DNA of 64,000 bases from Methylobacteriaceae bacterium (lineage in GTDB: Bacteria; Pseudomonadota; Alphaproteobacteria; Rhizobiales; Beijerinckiaceae). The stretch lies in NCBI GenBank assembly GCA_947444195.1, contig CANEZL010000004.1, positions 1 to 64,000 on the forward strand, given 5' to 3'. Every line of letters begins with the position of its first letter. Position 1 is the first letter of the stretch. Below, piece after piece: positions 34,563-43,966 of this stretch. Under the pieces are notes generated by a model. It was not told where the DNA came from and made no database searches. It saw only the letters and a list, made by a program, of their open reading frames with translations. Both the position numbers and the translations under genes were made by a program.

Positions 34563-35873
34563 CTACTCGGCGGCGTTGCGGGCGCCCTGGCCGAAGCGGC
34601 GCTCGATGTAGTCGACCACGATGGTCTCGAACTCCTTGGCGAGGTTGGCGCCGCGGAGCGTCATCGCCTTCTTGCCGTCGATGAAGACCGGCGCGCTCGG
34701 GCTCTCGCCGGTGCCGGGCAGGGAGATGCCGATATCGGCGTGCTTCGACTCGCCCGGGCCGTTGACGATGCAGCCCATCACCGCGACGTTCAGACCCTCG
34801 ACCCCCGGATAGGTCTTCTTCCATTCCGGCATGGAGGTGACGATCCAGTTCTGGATGTCGCGGGCGAGCTCCTGGAAGGTCGTCGAGGTGGTGCGCCCGC
34901 AGCCGGGGCAGGCGGCGACCAGCGGCACGAAGGTGCGGAAACCCATGGTCTGCAGGAGTTCCTGGGCGACCTTCACCTCCACGGTGCGGTCGCCGCCGGG
35001 CTCCGGCGTCAGCGAGTAGCGGATCGTGTCGCCGATGCCCTCCTGCAGGAGCACGCCGATGGCCGCCGAGGCCGCCACGATCCCCTTCGAGCCCATGCCC
35101 GCCTCGGTGAGGCCGAGATGGATCGCGTAGTCGGAGCGGCGGGCCACCTCGCGGTAGACCGCGATCAGGTCCTGCACCGCCGAGACCTTGGCGGAGAGGA
35201 TGATGCGATCCTTGGGGAGGCCGAGATCCTCGGCGCGCCGGGCGGAGGAGAGGGCGGACTGCACCATCGCCTCGCGCATCACCGCGCGCGCGTCGATGGG
35301 GCGGGCGGACTTGGCGTTCTCGTCCATGAGGTGGGTGAGGAGCTCGCCGTCGAGCGAGCCCCAGTTGGCGCCGATGCGCACGGTCTTGCCGTACTTGATC
35401 GCCTGCTCGACGATGGTCGAGAACTGGGTGTCCTTCTTCTCCTTGAAGCCGACGTTGCCGGGGTTGATCCGGTACTTGGCGAGCGCCTCGGCGCAGGCCG
35501 GATGGTCGGAGAGGAGCTTGTGGCCGATGTAGTGGAAGTCGCCCACCAGCGGCACGTGCACGCCGATGCGGTCGAGGCGCTCGCGGATCTTCGGCACGGC
35601 GGCGGCGGCCTCGTCGCGGTCGACGGTGATGCGCACGAGCTCCGAGCCGGCCCGCGCCAGCTGGGCGACCTGGGCCACCGTGGCGTCGATGTCGGCCGTG
35701 TCGGTGTTCGTCATCGACTGGACGACGATCGGGGCGCCGCCGCCCACCGTGACCGCGCCCTCGCCCTGGCCGACCACGACCCCCGCCGTGCGGTGGCGCG
35801 GGGCGGGGCCGGCGATCTCGGGGCCGGCACCGGCGAGCGGGTTTGCGGAGAGGGCGGCTTCCATGGTGTCCAT
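34563..35873 (-). CDS. ispG: 4-hydroxy-3-methylbut-2-enyl-diphosphate synthase (flavodoxin)
   Basis: 436-residue IspG (GcpE), the iron-sulfur enzyme of the methylerythritol phosphate pathway that reduces MEcPP to HMBPP for isoprenoid synthesis. [21 protein letters not shown] opens the TIM barrel; the 4Fe-4S cysteines are in [14 protein letters not shown] and [13 protein letters not shown]. Start ATG at 35873; ATG at 35864 is equally possible. The N-terminal 40 residues are poorly conserved. Monocistronic, divergent from the patatin gene over 418 nt. Confidence 0.96.
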   Translation of the reverse strand: MDTMEAALSANPLAGAGPEIAGPAPRHRTAGVVVGQGEGAVTVGGGAPIVVQSMTNTDTADIDATVAQVAQLARAGSELVRITVDRDEAAAAVPKIRERLDRIGVHVPLVGDFHYIGHKLLSDHPACAEALAKYRINPGNVGFKEKKDTQFSTIVEQAIKYGKTVRIGANWGSLDGELLTHLMDENAKSARPIDARAVMREAMVQSALSSARRAEDLGLPKDRIILSAKVSAVQDLIAVYREVARRSDYAIHLGLTEAGMGSKGIVAASAAIGVLLQEGIGDTIRYSLTPEPGGDRTVEVKVAQELLQTMGFRTFVPLVAACPGCGRTTSTTFQELARDIQNWIVTSMPEWKKTYPGVEGLNVAVMGCIVNGPGESKHADIGISLPGTGESPSAPVFIDGKKAMTLRGANLAKEFETIVVDYIERRFGQGARNAAE

Positions 35874-36291
35874 CGGGGACCTTCGCTCCAGGGCCTCGGG
35901 CGCGTCGGGGGGATCCCGTCGTTCGGAACCCGGACCACCCGCGGCCGTCGCGTCTGTCTTCGGTACGATCTGGGGTACGATTCGTACACGGGCCGTTGCG
36001 GATTCTGCGCAGGCAGAGCTTGAGCTGCGGTTGACGCACCGCAGAGTCAAGCCGGGACACGATACGAAGCGGACGACGGATCCGGCCCGTGTCATGTCCC
36101 ATCCGGGCGCGGATGTCGAGTTCGCACCGCGCCGCAGCGGACGCGGCCCGGCCGCCGCGCGGGATCCAGCCGCCCCCTGTTTCGTTCTCGGCGCGGGGGT
36201 GCCCGCCGTCGGCGGCGCAGCTCCGCGGCCCGCGAATTGCTGCGATGCAAACGTTGCGGCCGCACCGCAGCAACCCATGTTCGAGGGCATG
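35874..36291. other. Divergent intergenic region between ispG and patatin
   Basis: 418 nt without a supported gene, expected to hold both promoters. The only clear structure is a 13-bp palindrome GTACGATTCGTAC (35975-35987), preceded by a partial copy GGTACGATC at 35962, which could be an operator. A frame open through this region lacks coding character. Confidence 0.4.
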
Positions 36292-37425
36292 ATGAGCGAA
36301 CATCCTCACGGCGAGCAGCCCGAGAATCCCGCCACCGCCGTCCCGAGCACCGCGCTCGATCCCGGCCCGGTGGGCGACAACCCGGCCACGCATCCGCCCC
36401 GCCACGTCCTGGCCGGGCCCCGGGCGGAGAAGAACGTGGCGCTGGCCCTCCAGGGCGGCGGCGCGCACGGGGCCTTCACCTGGGGCGTCCTCGACCACCT
36501 GATCGAGGACGGGCGCCTCGGCTTCGAGGCGGTGACGGGGGCGAGCGCGGGGGCGATGAACGGCGTCGTGCTGGTCGACGGCTGGCTGAAGGGCGGCCCG
36601 GACGGGGCCCGCGCGGGGCTGGAGCGGTTCTGGCGCGAGGTGAGCCTCGACGGCGATCTCGGGCCGGCGACGCGCAGCCTGTTCAGCACCGTGCTCGGCT
36701 TCTGGAAGGGCAACCCGGTCGCCGAGTTCTGGGCCAAGGCGCTGACGCCGAGCCCCTACGTCTCGAACCCGCTCAACATCAACCCGCTGCGCAAGGCGCT
36801 GGCCGCGCAGGTCGATTTCGCGCGCCTGCGCGAGGCCGACACCGCGGGCCTCTACGTCTCGGCCACCAATGTCTGGACCGGCAAGCTCGCCGTGTTCGAG
36901 CGCGAGCGGCTCACCGTCGACCACCTGATGGCCTCGGCCTGCCTGCCCACCGTGTTCCAGGCGGTGGAGATCGACGGCGTGCCCTACTGGGACGGCGGCT
37001 ATCTCGGCAACCCGCCCCTCTATCCCCTCCACCGGGGCGCCGAGACCCGCGACATCCTCCTCGTCCAGATCAACCCCGTGGAGCGGCGCGAGACGCCCCG
37101 CACGGAGCGCGAGATCCAGGACCGCCTCAACGAGATCACCTTCAACGCCAACCTGATGCGTGAATTGCGGGCCATCGACTTCCTCGACGGGCTCATCGAG
37201 GAGGGCGTGCTGGGGCAGGGCGCCTACCGCCGGGTGCTGGTCCACCGCATCGACGGCACCGACGCGCTGGAGCACTACAACGCCGCCTCGAAGCTCGACG
37301 CCCGCTGGCGCGTCTTCCTGCGCCTGCGCGACAAGGGCCGCCGGGCGGCGCAGGACTGGCTCGACCAGCATTACGACGCGATCGGGCGCACCTGCAGCCT
37401 CGACCTCGAATCCGCCTACCAGTGA
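36292..37425 (+). CDS. Patatin-like phospholipase
   Basis: 377-residue patatin-family lipid acyl hydrolase. The oxyanion loop [18 protein letters not shown], nucleophile motif GASAGAMNG (S85) and catalytic Asp in [11 protein letters not shown] form the Ser-Asp dyad. No signal peptide; the first 45 residues are Pro-rich. The start at 36292 is chosen for GAGGG 4 nt upstream; ATG at 36289 or 36277 would add one or five residues. Family members deacylate phospholipids; substrate and role here are unknown. Confidence 0.88.
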   Translation: MSEHPHGEQPENPATAVPSTALDPGPVGDNPATHPPRHVLAGPRAEKNVALALQGGGAHGAFTWGVLDHLIEDGRLGFEAVTGASAGAMNGVVLVDGWLKGGPDGARAGLERFWREVSLDGDLGPATRSLFSTVLGFWKGNPVAEFWAKALTPSPYVSNPLNINPLRKALAAQVDFARLREADTAGLYVSATNVWTGKLAVFERERLTVDHLMASACLPTVFQAVEIDGVPYWDGGYLGNPPLYPLHRGAETRDILLVQINPVERRETPRTEREIQDRLNEITFNANLMRELRAIDFLDGLIEEGVLGQGAYRRVLVHRIDGTDALEHYNAASKLDARWRVFLRLRDKGRRAAQDWLDQHYDAIGRTCSLDLESAYQ

Positions 37426-37470
37426 GCCCGCCCGCCGCTGCGGCGGGCCGCCTCGCGCGCGCCTCACGCG

Positions 37471-37496
37471 AACGTGCGGTGTCAACGTGCGGTGTC
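37471..37496 (+). repeat. Two tandem 13-bp repeats upstream of the ECF sigma gene
   Basis: AACGTGCGGTGTC occurs twice head to tail (37471-37483, 37484-37496), about 95 nt before the sigma-factor start. A possible regulator binding site; no proof. Confidence 0.5.
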
Positions 37497-37591
37497 CCGG
37501 CGCACGCGGCGGGCAAGCGGTGGGATGGTCCACGGGATTAGGCGGTCGCCTCGCCCGTTGACCCATTGATAAGGTGTCACCAGGAACAGGC

Positions 37592-38248
37592 ATGGGCCCC
37601 GACAAGTCGAAGCGTCCGGAGATCGTCGACCTGCTGGTGCCCCTGCGGCGCTACGCCCGGTCGCTCACCCGCGACACGCTGCGCGCGGACGACCTCGTGC
37701 ACGACACGCTGGTGCGCGCCCTCGAATCGCAGGGCACGCTGCGGGCCAACACCAACCTGCGCACCTGGATGATGACGGTGCTGCACAACGTCTTCATCGA
37801 CGACCAGCGCCGCAAGCAGGTGGAGGCCCGCCACGCCGACGCCCTGGTGCAGATGAACGACGAGCTGATCCCGCCGGCCCAGGACGCGCAGGTGCGCCTC
37901 GCCCAGATCCGGCAGGCCTTCCTCACCCTGCCCGAGGAGCAGCGCGCCGCGCTCCACCTCGTGACCCTCGAGGGCATGGCCTACGCCGACGCCGCCGCCG
38001 TCCTCGGCATCCCGATCGGCACCCTGATGTCGCGCCTCGGCCGCGGCCGGGCGGCCCTGCGCGCCTTCGAGGAGGGCACCCGCGCCGGGGAGGCCGGGCG
38101 CGGCGGCAAGGACGGCAAGGACACCAGGGGCGAGGCCCGCGAGGAGCCGCCCCGGCCCGCGCGCGCGCCCCTGCGGCTCGTCACCCGCGACGGCAGCCCG
38201 GAGACGGAGGCCGACCCCTTCTCGCGGCGCGCGCTGCGCGGCTGGTGA
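37592..38248 (+). CDS. ECF sigma factor
   Basis: 218-residue extracytoplasmic-function sigma-70 factor. Region 2 is LLVPLRRYARSLTRDTLRADDLVHDTLVRAL...NLRTWMMTVLHNVFIDDQRRK and region 4 is LPEEQRAALHLVTLEGMAYADAAAVLGIPIGTLMSRLGRGR. A charged Gly/Arg/Pro-rich tail of about 50 residues after region 4 is unusual for the family. ATG at 37592 with AGGAACAGG upstream. It is followed by a membrane protein with a zinc-finger-less anti-sigma layout, so the pair probably forms a sigma/anti-sigma switch. Confidence 0.9.
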   Translation: MGPDKSKRPEIVDLLVPLRRYARSLTRDTLRADDLVHDTLVRALESQGTLRANTNLRTWMMTVLHNVFIDDQRRKQVEARHADALVQMNDELIPPAQDAQVRLAQIRQAFLTLPEEQRAALHLVTLEGMAYADAAAVLGIPIGTLMSRLGRGRAALRAFEEGTRAGEAGRGGKDGKDTRGEAREEPPRPARAPLRLVTRDGSPETEADPFSRRALRGW

Positions 38249-38304
38249 CGGCCGCATCCCATGGCTCGGACGACAGGATTTGGCGCGATGCAGGAGTTGG
38301 CGCG

Positions 38305-39066
38305 ATGATCGACCCGATCACTGACAACGACATCACCGCCTTCATCGACGGTCAGCTCGACGTGATGCGACGTCTCGAGGTCGAGGCGCATCTGGCCGGC
38401 AGCCCCGAGACCGCCGCCCGCGTGATGGCCGCGATGCACGACCGCGACGCCCTGCGCGCGGCCTTCAGCCACCATCCCGGCCCGGGCCCCGAGCGCAACC
38501 GCGTCGCCGCCCGCCGCCTCGACCGGTCCCTGCGCTGGCGCCGGGTCGGCGCCCGGCTGAAGCGGGCGGCGGCCATCGCCGTCCTCGTGGGCGCGGGCTG
38601 GCTCGCCCACGACGAGGTCGGCCGCTTCGGCGTGCCCGGCACCTTCGCGGCCACCGTCGACCCCACCCTCGTGGAGGACGCGCAGCAGGCCCGGCAGGTC
38701 GCGCTCCTGCGCGCCGGCATCGCCTCGCAGCGCGGCAGCGCGGCCTACGACCGTGCCGCGATCGAGACGGCCACCGGCATCCGCCTGCCGTCCCTGCCCG
38801 CGGACTGGCGCGTGCGCGACGTGCAGGTCTTCCCCGCCCGCCACGGCACCGGCGTCGAGATCGTGGCCGATGCGGGGGATCTCGGCGAGGTCTCCCTGTT
38901 CGCCACCCACCGCCGCAGCAACGGGCCGCTCCACGACATCGCGGGGGGTGCGGACGGCACCACCGTCTACTGGAGCGGGGCGCAGTGCGCCTACGCCCTC
39001 AGCGGCGACCGCGACGAGGCCGCCCTGCGCCGCGCGGCCACGGCGCTCGCCGCCTCGACGCTCTGA
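38305..39066 (+). CDS. Membrane-anchored anti-sigma factor
   Basis: 253 residues. The N-terminal 80 residues (ITDNDITAFIDGQLDVMRRLEVEAHLAGSPETAARV) are like the cytoplasmic domain of transmembrane anti-sigma factors; one membrane helix follows (AAAIAVLVGAGWLAHDEVG, about residues 95-113), then a periplasmic domain with a conserved-looking DWRVRDVQVFPARHGTGVEIV segment. It likely holds the preceding ECF factor inactive until an envelope signal releases it. The start at 38305 has AGGAG 9 nt upstream; a GTG at 38245 overlapping the sigma stop is less likely. Confidence 0.8.
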   Translation: MIDPITDNDITAFIDGQLDVMRRLEVEAHLAGSPETAARVMAAMHDRDALRAAFSHHPGPGPERNRVAARRLDRSLRWRRVGARLKRAAAIAVLVGAGWLAHDEVGRFGVPGTFAATVDPTLVEDAQQARQVALLRAGIASQRGSAAYDRAAIETATGIRLPSLPADWRVRDVQVFPARHGTGVEIVADAGDLGEVSLFATHRRSNGPLHDIAGGADGTTVYWSGAQCAYALSGDRDEAALRRAATALAASTL

Positions 39067-39135
39067 GGCCCTCGACAGGCCGCCCGGCCCGGTGCCAAAC
39101 AGCCCGGGGACGGGCGGCGAGGGCGGGCTGACGCG

Positions 39136-39537
39136 GTGACCACGGATCTCGACGCGCTGTTCTCCGCGGCGCTCGGCGCGCGCGCGCAGGCCCACGCGCC
39201 CTATTCCCGCTTCCCCGTCGGCGCCGCCCTGCGGGACGAGCACGGCCGCATCCACAGCGGCTGCAACGTGGAGAACGCCGCCTACCCGGTCGGCACCTGC
39301 GCCGAGGCAGGCGCCATCGCCGCCATGGTCGCCGGGGGCGGCCGGCGCATCCGCGCGATCCTCGTGCTCGCGGCCGGCGCCCGGCTGGTGACGCCCTGCG
39401 GGGCCTGCCGCCAGCGCATCCGCGAATTCGCCGATCCCGCGACGCCGATCCACGCGGCCGGGCCCGGGGGCGTCCTCGCCCGCTTCACGCTGGAGGAACT
39501 GCTGCCCGCCTCCTTCGGTCCGGAGACCCTCGGATGA
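39136..39537 (+). CDS. cdd: Cytidine deaminase
   Basis: 133-residue homotetrameric cytidine deaminase of the zinc-dependent family: cytidine or deoxycytidine to uridine or deoxyuridine. Catalytic/zinc motifs HSGCNVENAAYPVGTCAEAGAI and VTPCGACRQRIREF give the usual Cys zinc ligands and the proton-shuttle Glu. GTG at 39136. Its stop overlaps the next start by four bases, and it heads a four-gene nucleoside salvage operon. Confidence 0.95.
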   Translation: MTTDLDALFSAALGARAQAHAPYSRFPVGAALRDEHGRIHSGCNVENAAYPVGTCAEAGAIAAMVAGGGRRIRAILVLAAGARLVTPCGACRQRIREFADPATPIHAAGPGGVLARFTLEELLPASFGPETLG

Positions 39538-40361
39538 GCGGCGCCGTGGAGGCCCGGGCGGTCGCGCGGCTGCGGGCGGAGGGTTTCACCGGACCCTACG
39601 CCTGCGCCGTCGTGACCGGGACCGGCCTCGGCGCGGTGGCGGCCCTGCTCACCGGGGCGCGAAGCCTCGCCTATGCCGGGATCCCCGGCTTTCCGGCCCC
39701 CGGCGTGAGCGGGCATGGCGGGCGGCTCCATGCGGGGCGCCTCGCCGGGCGCCCGGTCCTCGTGCTGGAGGGGCGCGCCCACGCCTACGAGCGCGGGGAG
39801 GCCGCCGCCATGCGGGTGCCCCTCGCGGCGCTCGCCGCCCTGGGCGTGGAGCGCCTGCTCCTCACCAATGCCAGCGGCTCGCTGATGCCGGAGGCCGGGC
39901 CCGGACGCCTCGTCCTCGTGAGCGACCACATCAACCTGTCGGGCCTGAACCCCCTCGTCGGCGAGGGGAGCGAGGCCCGCTTCGTGCCCATGAACGACGC
40001 CTACGATCCCGCCCTGCGCGCCCGCCTCGCGGCGGCGGCGGCGGCCTGCGGCGTGCCGCTGGCGGAAGGGGTCTACGCCTGGTTCTCCGGCCCGAGCTTC
40101 GAGACCCCGGCGGAGGTGCGCATGGCGGGCCGGCTCGGGGCCGATCTCGTGGGCATGTCCACCGTGCCGGAGGTGATCCTCGCCCGCTTCCTCGGCCTGC
40201 CGGTCGCCGCCGTCTCGGTGGTGACGAACTGGGCGGCGGGGATCGCGGGGGGCGCCCCCCACCACGCCGAGACCCAGGCGACCGCGCGGGGGGCGGCGGA
40301 CGACCTCGCCCGCCTGATCCGGGCCTTCGTCGCCGCCCTGCCGGATGGAGCCGAGCCGTGA
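39534..40361 (+). CDS. Purine-nucleoside phosphorylase (trimeric PNP family)
   Basis: 275-residue member of nucleoside phosphorylase family I, trimeric PunA/XapA type: splits purine (deoxy)nucleosides with phosphate to base and (deoxy)ribose 1-phosphate. Phosphate loop and VVTGTGLGAVAALL at the N terminus, GRAHAYERGEAAAMRVPL, LLTNASGSLMPEAGPGRLVLVSDHIN and AWFSGPSFETPAEVRMAGRLGADLVGMSTVPEV are diagnostic. Coupled with cdd and deoC by four-base overlaps. PunA and XapA cannot be told apart here, so no symbol is given. Confidence 0.92.
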   Translation: MSGAVEARAVARLRAEGFTGPYACAVVTGTGLGAVAALLTGARSLAYAGIPGFPAPGVSGHGGRLHAGRLAGRPVLVLEGRAHAYERGEAAAMRVPLAALAALGVERLLLTNASGSLMPEAGPGRLVLVSDHINLSGLNPLVGEGSEARFVPMNDAYDPALRARLAAAAAACGVPLAEGVYAWFSGPSFETPAEVRMAGRLGADLVGMSTVPEVILARFLGLPVAAVSVVTNWAAGIAGGAPHHAETQATARGAADDLARLIRAFVAALPDGAEP

Positions 40362-41113
40362 CCGAGCCCCTCGATATCGAGCCCTTCGACCCCGCCGCCG
40401 TGGCCCGGCGCGCCCTGCCCCTCCTCGACCTCACCGATCTCGGCGCCGATTGCACGCCCGCGCGCGTGGCGGCCCTGTGCCGCGACGCGCGCGAGGGCGG
40501 CGTGGCCGCGATCTGCGTCTGGCCGGCCTTCGTCCGGCAGGGGGCCGAGGCCCTGGCCGGGGCCCCGGTGCGCGTGGCCACGGTGGTCAACTTCCCCGCG
40601 GGCGGCGAGGACGTCGCCGCCGCGGTCGCAGAGACCGGGGCGGCCCTGCGCGACGGGGCGGACGAGATCGACCTCGTCCTGCCCTACGCCGCCTTCCTGC
40701 GCGGCGAGGCGGAGGCGGCCCGGGAGATGGTGGCCGCCGTGCGCGCGGCCTGCGGCGCCGCCTGCCTCAAGGTCATCCTGGAGACCGGCACCCTGGGGGA
40801 TGCGGAGCGGATCACGGCGGCGAGCCGGCTCGCCCTTGAGGCGGGCGCCGACTTCCTGAAGACCTCCACCGGCAAGAGCCCGGTCTCGGCGACGCCCGAG
40901 GCCGCCGCGGCGATGCTCGAGGCGATCCGCGCGAGCGGCCGGCCCGCCGGGCTGAAGGTGTCGGGGGGCCTGCGCGCCGTGGCCGACGCGGCGGCCTATC
41001 TCGCCCTCGCCGACCGCCTGATGGGCCCCGGCTGGGCCGCGCCCGCCCGCTTCCGCCTGGGGGCGAGCAGCCTCTACGCCGCCCTCGCGGCGGCCCGGGG
41101 AGCGGCGGCATGA
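40358..41113 (+). CDS. deoC: Deoxyribose-phosphate aldolase
   Basis: 251-residue class I aldolase that splits 2-deoxyribose 5-phosphate into acetaldehyde and glyceraldehyde 3-phosphate. The TIM-barrel motifs [32 protein letters not shown] and the Schiff-base lysine region [18 protein letters not shown], with the second lysine in [11 protein letters not shown], are intact. GTG at 40358 overlaps the preceding stop. It would consume deoxyribose phosphate arising from the neighbouring phosphorylases after mutase action; no deoB is seen here. Confidence 0.94.
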   Translation: MTEPLDIEPFDPAAVARRALPLLDLTDLGADCTPARVAALCRDAREGGVAAICVWPAFVRQGAEALAGAPVRVATVVNFPAGGEDVAAAVAETGAALRDGADEIDLVLPYAAFLRGEAEAAREMVAAVRAACGAACLKVILETGTLGDAERITAASRLALEAGADFLKTSTGKSPVSATPEAAAAMLEAIRASGRPAGLKVSGGLRAVADAAAYLALADRLMGPGWAAPARFRLGASSLYAALAAARGAAA

Positions 41114-42426
41114 GCGGGGGCATGAGCGGGGCCGATTTCCTTCCCCAGGAGACGATCCGGCGCAAGCGCGACGGGCAGGCCCTGGAGCCCGCCGAGATCG
41201 CCGCCTTCGTGGCCGGGCTCACCGCGGGCCGGGTGGGGGAGGGGCAGGCGGCGGCCTTCGCCATGGCGGTGTTCTTCCGCGGCCTCACCCTGCCCGAGCG
41301 CGTGGCGCTGACCCGGGCGATGACCGGATCCGGCAGCGTCCTGCGCTGGGACCTGCCCGGCCCGATCCTCGACAAGCACTCCACCGGCGGCATCGGCGAC
41401 ACGGTGAGCCTCGCCCTCGCGCCGATGGTGGCGGCCTGCGGCGGCTACGTGCCGATGATCTCGGGGCGCGGCCTCGGCCATACCGGCGGCACCCTGGACA
41501 AGCTCGCCGGCATCCCCGGCTACGACGTCGCCCCCGGCCTCGACCGCTTCCAGGCGGTGGTGGCGGAGGTCGGCTGCGCCGTCATCGGCCAGACGGCCGA
41601 CCTCGCCCCGGCCGACCGGCGGCTCTACGCCATCCGCGACGTCACCGGCACCGTGGAATCCCTCGATCTCATCACCGCCTCGATCCTCTCGAAGAAGCTC
41701 GCGGCCGGGCTCCGGGGCCTCGTGATGGACGTGAAGGTGGGCTCGGGCGCCTTCATGACGGAGATGGCGGCGGCCCGCGCGCTCGCCGAGAGCATCGTCG
41801 CGGTGGCGGCGGGGGCGGGCTTGCGCACCACGGCCCTCGTCACCGACATGGACGCGCCCCTGGCTTCCGCCGCCGGCAACGCGGTCGAGGTCCGCTACGC
41901 CCTCGACTACCTGACGGGCCGGCGCCGCGAGGCGCGCTTCCACGCGGTCACCCGGGCGCTCTGCGCCGAGATGCTGGTGGCCGGCGGCCTGAGCCCGGAC
42001 GTCGCCGCCGCGGACGAGCGCCTGGAGGCGGCCCTCGCCTCGGGCCGGGCCGCGGAGGTCTTCGCGCGGATGGTCGCGGCCCTCGGCGGTCCGGCCGACC
42101 TCCTCGACGCGCCGGACCGGCACCTGCCGGGGGCGCCGGTGATCCGCCCGGTCCGGCAGGCGGGCACGGTCGCCGCGGTGGACACCCGCGCCCTCGGCCT
42201 CGCGGTGATCGGCCTCGGCGGTGGGCGGCGGCGGGCCGAGGACGGGATCGACGCGCGGGTGGGCTTCACCGATCTCGCCCGGCCGGGGGACGCGCACGGC
42301 CTGCTCGGGCATGTCCACGCCGCCGACGACGCGGCGGCCGACCGGGCCGAGGCGGCCCTGCGGGCGGCCTACCGCATGGGCGCGGCCCCTCGGGAGAGGC
42401 CGTGCGTGCTGGAGCGGATCGGCTGA
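41110..42426 (+). CDS. deoA: Thymidine phosphorylase
   Basis: 438-residue pyrimidine-nucleoside phosphorylase: thymidine plus phosphate to thymine and deoxyribose 1-phosphate. Family signature residues in [46 protein letters not shown], and [33 protein letters not shown] in the substrate and phosphate site. Last gene of cdd-pnp-deoC-deoA, joined by a four-base overlap. An operon of this composition lets the cell use nucleosides as carbon and base sources. Confidence 0.95.
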   Translation: MSGGMSGADFLPQETIRRKRDGQALEPAEIAAFVAGLTAGRVGEGQAAAFAMAVFFRGLTLPERVALTRAMTGSGSVLRWDLPGPILDKHSTGGIGDTVSLALAPMVAACGGYVPMISGRGLGHTGGTLDKLAGIPGYDVAPGLDRFQAVVAEVGCAVIGQTADLAPADRRLYAIRDVTGTVESLDLITASILSKKLAAGLRGLVMDVKVGSGAFMTEMAAARALAESIVAVAAGAGLRTTALVTDMDAPLASAAGNAVEVRYALDYLTGRRREARFHAVTRALCAEMLVAGGLSPDVAAADERLEAALASGRAAEVFARMVAALGGPADLLDAPDRHLPGAPVIRPVRQAGTVAAVDTRALGLAVIGLGGGRRRAEDGIDARVGFTDLARPGDAHGLLGHVHAADDAAADRAEAALRAAYRMGAAPRERPCVLERIG

Positions 42427-42438
42427 GCCGGGGGCGCC

Positions 42439-42798
42439 CTACCAGTGATAGTGGTGCCGCGGGCCGCCCCAGCCGTGGTGGCGGCGGGGGCCGCCCCAGT
42501 GGCGATGGCCCCAGCCGTGATGGCGGTGCCCCCAGCCGTGGCGGTGCCCCCAGCCGTGGTGATGGCCCCAGTGCCGGCGGTGATGGTCCCAATGGTGGGG
42601 ACGGTGGCGGTAGCCGTACCCGTAGCCGTACTGGACGGCGACGACGGGTGCGGCCTCGGCCAGGGGCGCCGGGCCGATCGGCGCGGCCTGGGCGGCCGGC
42701 GCCGCCGCGAGGAGGCCGCCGGCGAGGGCGAGGATCGCGAGGGCCCGGCTCCGCGCGGTGCGGCCGGGATTGGCGGTCGAAGGGGTCGTGCTCGGCAT
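42439..42798 (-). CDS. Secreted His/Gly/Trp-rich small protein
   Basis: 119 residues. A signal peptide (SRALAILALAGGLLAAAPAAQAAP, cleaved near AQA-AP) is followed by a tail of HHGWGHRHWGG-like repeats with about 25 histidines. Such proteins can bind Ni, Cu or Zn in the periplasm, but structural roles are also possible. ATG at 42798 with GGAG 5-6 nt upstream is preferred over the ATG at 42828. Convergent with deoA. The repeat tail is prone to length variation. Confidence 0.75.
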   Translation of the reverse strand: MPSTTPSTANPGRTARSRALAILALAGGLLAAAPAAQAAPIGPAPLAEAAPVVAVQYGYGYGYRHRPHHWDHHRRHWGHHHGWGHRHGWGHRHHGWGHRHWGGPRRHHGWGGPRHHYHW

Positions 42799-43012
42799 GA
42801 CGCTCTCCTGTCTGACGTCCGGCGGCACGGGCCGCCGGGGTGAGGACAGGATCGCGCCGCGGGCCTGAACGGAACCTGATCCCGCCGCTCAGGCGCCAGA
42901 CAGGCGGGTTCCGCATTGTTTCGGACGAGGCCCTGCGCCCCTCCTTCCCCGCAGAGGGGGGAGGGGACCCGCGCCTCGTTCGGGATCGTCGAGGAGGGTG
43001 GCCGGGCGCTCG

Positions 43013-43089
43013 AGCATCGTCCCGAAAGAAGGACGATGCTAAATCAATAGTTCAGAGCATCGTCCCGGATCCGGTTTCCAGGACGATGC
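43013..43089. repeat. Two GC-rich hairpins downstream of cheR
   Basis: Perfect stem AGCATCGTCC / GGACGATGCT (43013-43022, 43031-43040) and a second GCATCGTCC / GGACGATGC (43057-43065, 43081-43089) with CCGGATCCGGTTTCC between. The CCGGTTT and GCATCGT words recall the twin-hairpin repeats, so this may be a divergent member. It lies just past the cheR stop and may end the che transcript. Confidence 0.65.
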
Positions 43090-43090
43090 G

Positions 43091-43966
43091 CTAGCGGCCC
43101 GCCAGGGCCCGCAGCGGCGCCGCTGCGGGGGCGGGGACGGCGGCGGCCGGGGCGGGGGCGGCGTGGCCGTAGAGGCCGCGATGCTCCGGGACCGGGGCGA
43201 GGCGGTTGGTGAGGCCGATCACCGTCTCGGCGGCGCCGAGCACGAGGGCGCCCCCCGGCGCGAGGCAGGCGGCGATCCGGTTGAGCACGTCGGCCTTCGT
43301 CGGCGCGTCGAAGTAGATCAGCACGTTGCGGCAGAACACCACGTCGAAGCTGCCCAGCGCCTCGAAGCCGTTGAGCAGGTTGATCTGCCGGTAATCCACC
43401 ATCGACCGCAGGGCGGGGGTGATCTGCCACTGCTCGCCGGCCTGGGTGAAGTACTTGATCAGCCACTGCACGGGCAGGCCGCGCTGCACCTCGAAATGGC
43501 TGTAGACGCCGCTCTTGGCGCGCTCGATCACCTCCAGGGAGAGGTCGGTCGCCACGAGCTCCACCTGCCAGCCGGCGAGCCGGGGCCCCGCCTCCTGCAG
43601 CAGCATGGCGATCGAGTAGGGCTCCTGCCCCGTCGAGGAGGCCGCGCACCAGATCCTGAGGCGCCGCCGCGCGGCGTTCCGGGCGATCGCCTGCGGCAGC
43701 AGCACGTCGCGGAACAGGTCGAAGGGGACGCGGTCGCGGAAGAAGAAGGTCTCGTTGGTGGTCATCGCCTCGACCACGGCGCGCTCCAGGGCGGTGTCGT
43801 GGCCGAGCCGGAGCTGCGCGACGAGGTCGTGCAGGCTCGCCAAGCCGCGCTGGCGGCAGATCGGGGTGAGGCGGCTCTCCACGAGGTAGCGCTTCTCGGC
43901 CGTCATGGCGAGGCCGGAGCGGGTCTTGAGGAAGCCGCGCAGGAACTCGAAATCGAGGTCGGTCAT
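43091..43966 (-). CDS. cheR: Chemotaxis protein methyltransferase CheR
   Basis: 291-residue SAM-dependent methyltransferase that methylates glutamates on chemoreceptors for adaptation. N-terminal helical domain with LVESRLTPICRQRGL, the linker TTNETFFFRD, then the SAM-binding domain with RIWCAASSTGQEPYSIAMLL, VATDLSLEVIERAKSGVYSHFEVQRGLP and FDVVFCRNVLIYFD. The last 25 residues are Ala/Pro-rich and lack an obvious pentapeptide-binding insertion. ATG at 43966 overlaps the cheB stop by four bases. Last gene of the che operon. Confidence 0.95.
   Translation of the reverse strand: MTDLDFEFLRGFLKTRSGLAMTAEKRYLVESRLTPICRQRGLASLHDLVAQLRLGHDTALERAVVEAMTTNETFFFRDRVPFDLFRDVLLPQAIARNAARRRLRIWCAASSTGQEPYSIAMLLQEAGPRLAGWQVELVATDLSLEVIERAKSGVYSHFEVQRGLPVQWLIKYFTQAGEQWQITPALRSMVDYRQINLLNGFEALGSFDVVFCRNVLIYFDAPTKADVLNRIAACLAPGGALVLGAAETVIGLTNRLAPVPEHRGLYGHAAPAPAAAVPAPAAAPLRALAGR

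Noticed and set aside
35566..36291. Extended N terminus of the patatin overlapping ispG
   Set aside because: Runs antisense into ispG; a ribosome binding site precedes 36292.
42934..42975. GC-rich block CCCCGCAGAGGGGGGAGGGG near the His-rich gene as a separate mobile element
   Set aside because: Only a fragment of the inverted-repeat element at 15267; no ends or gene content of its own.
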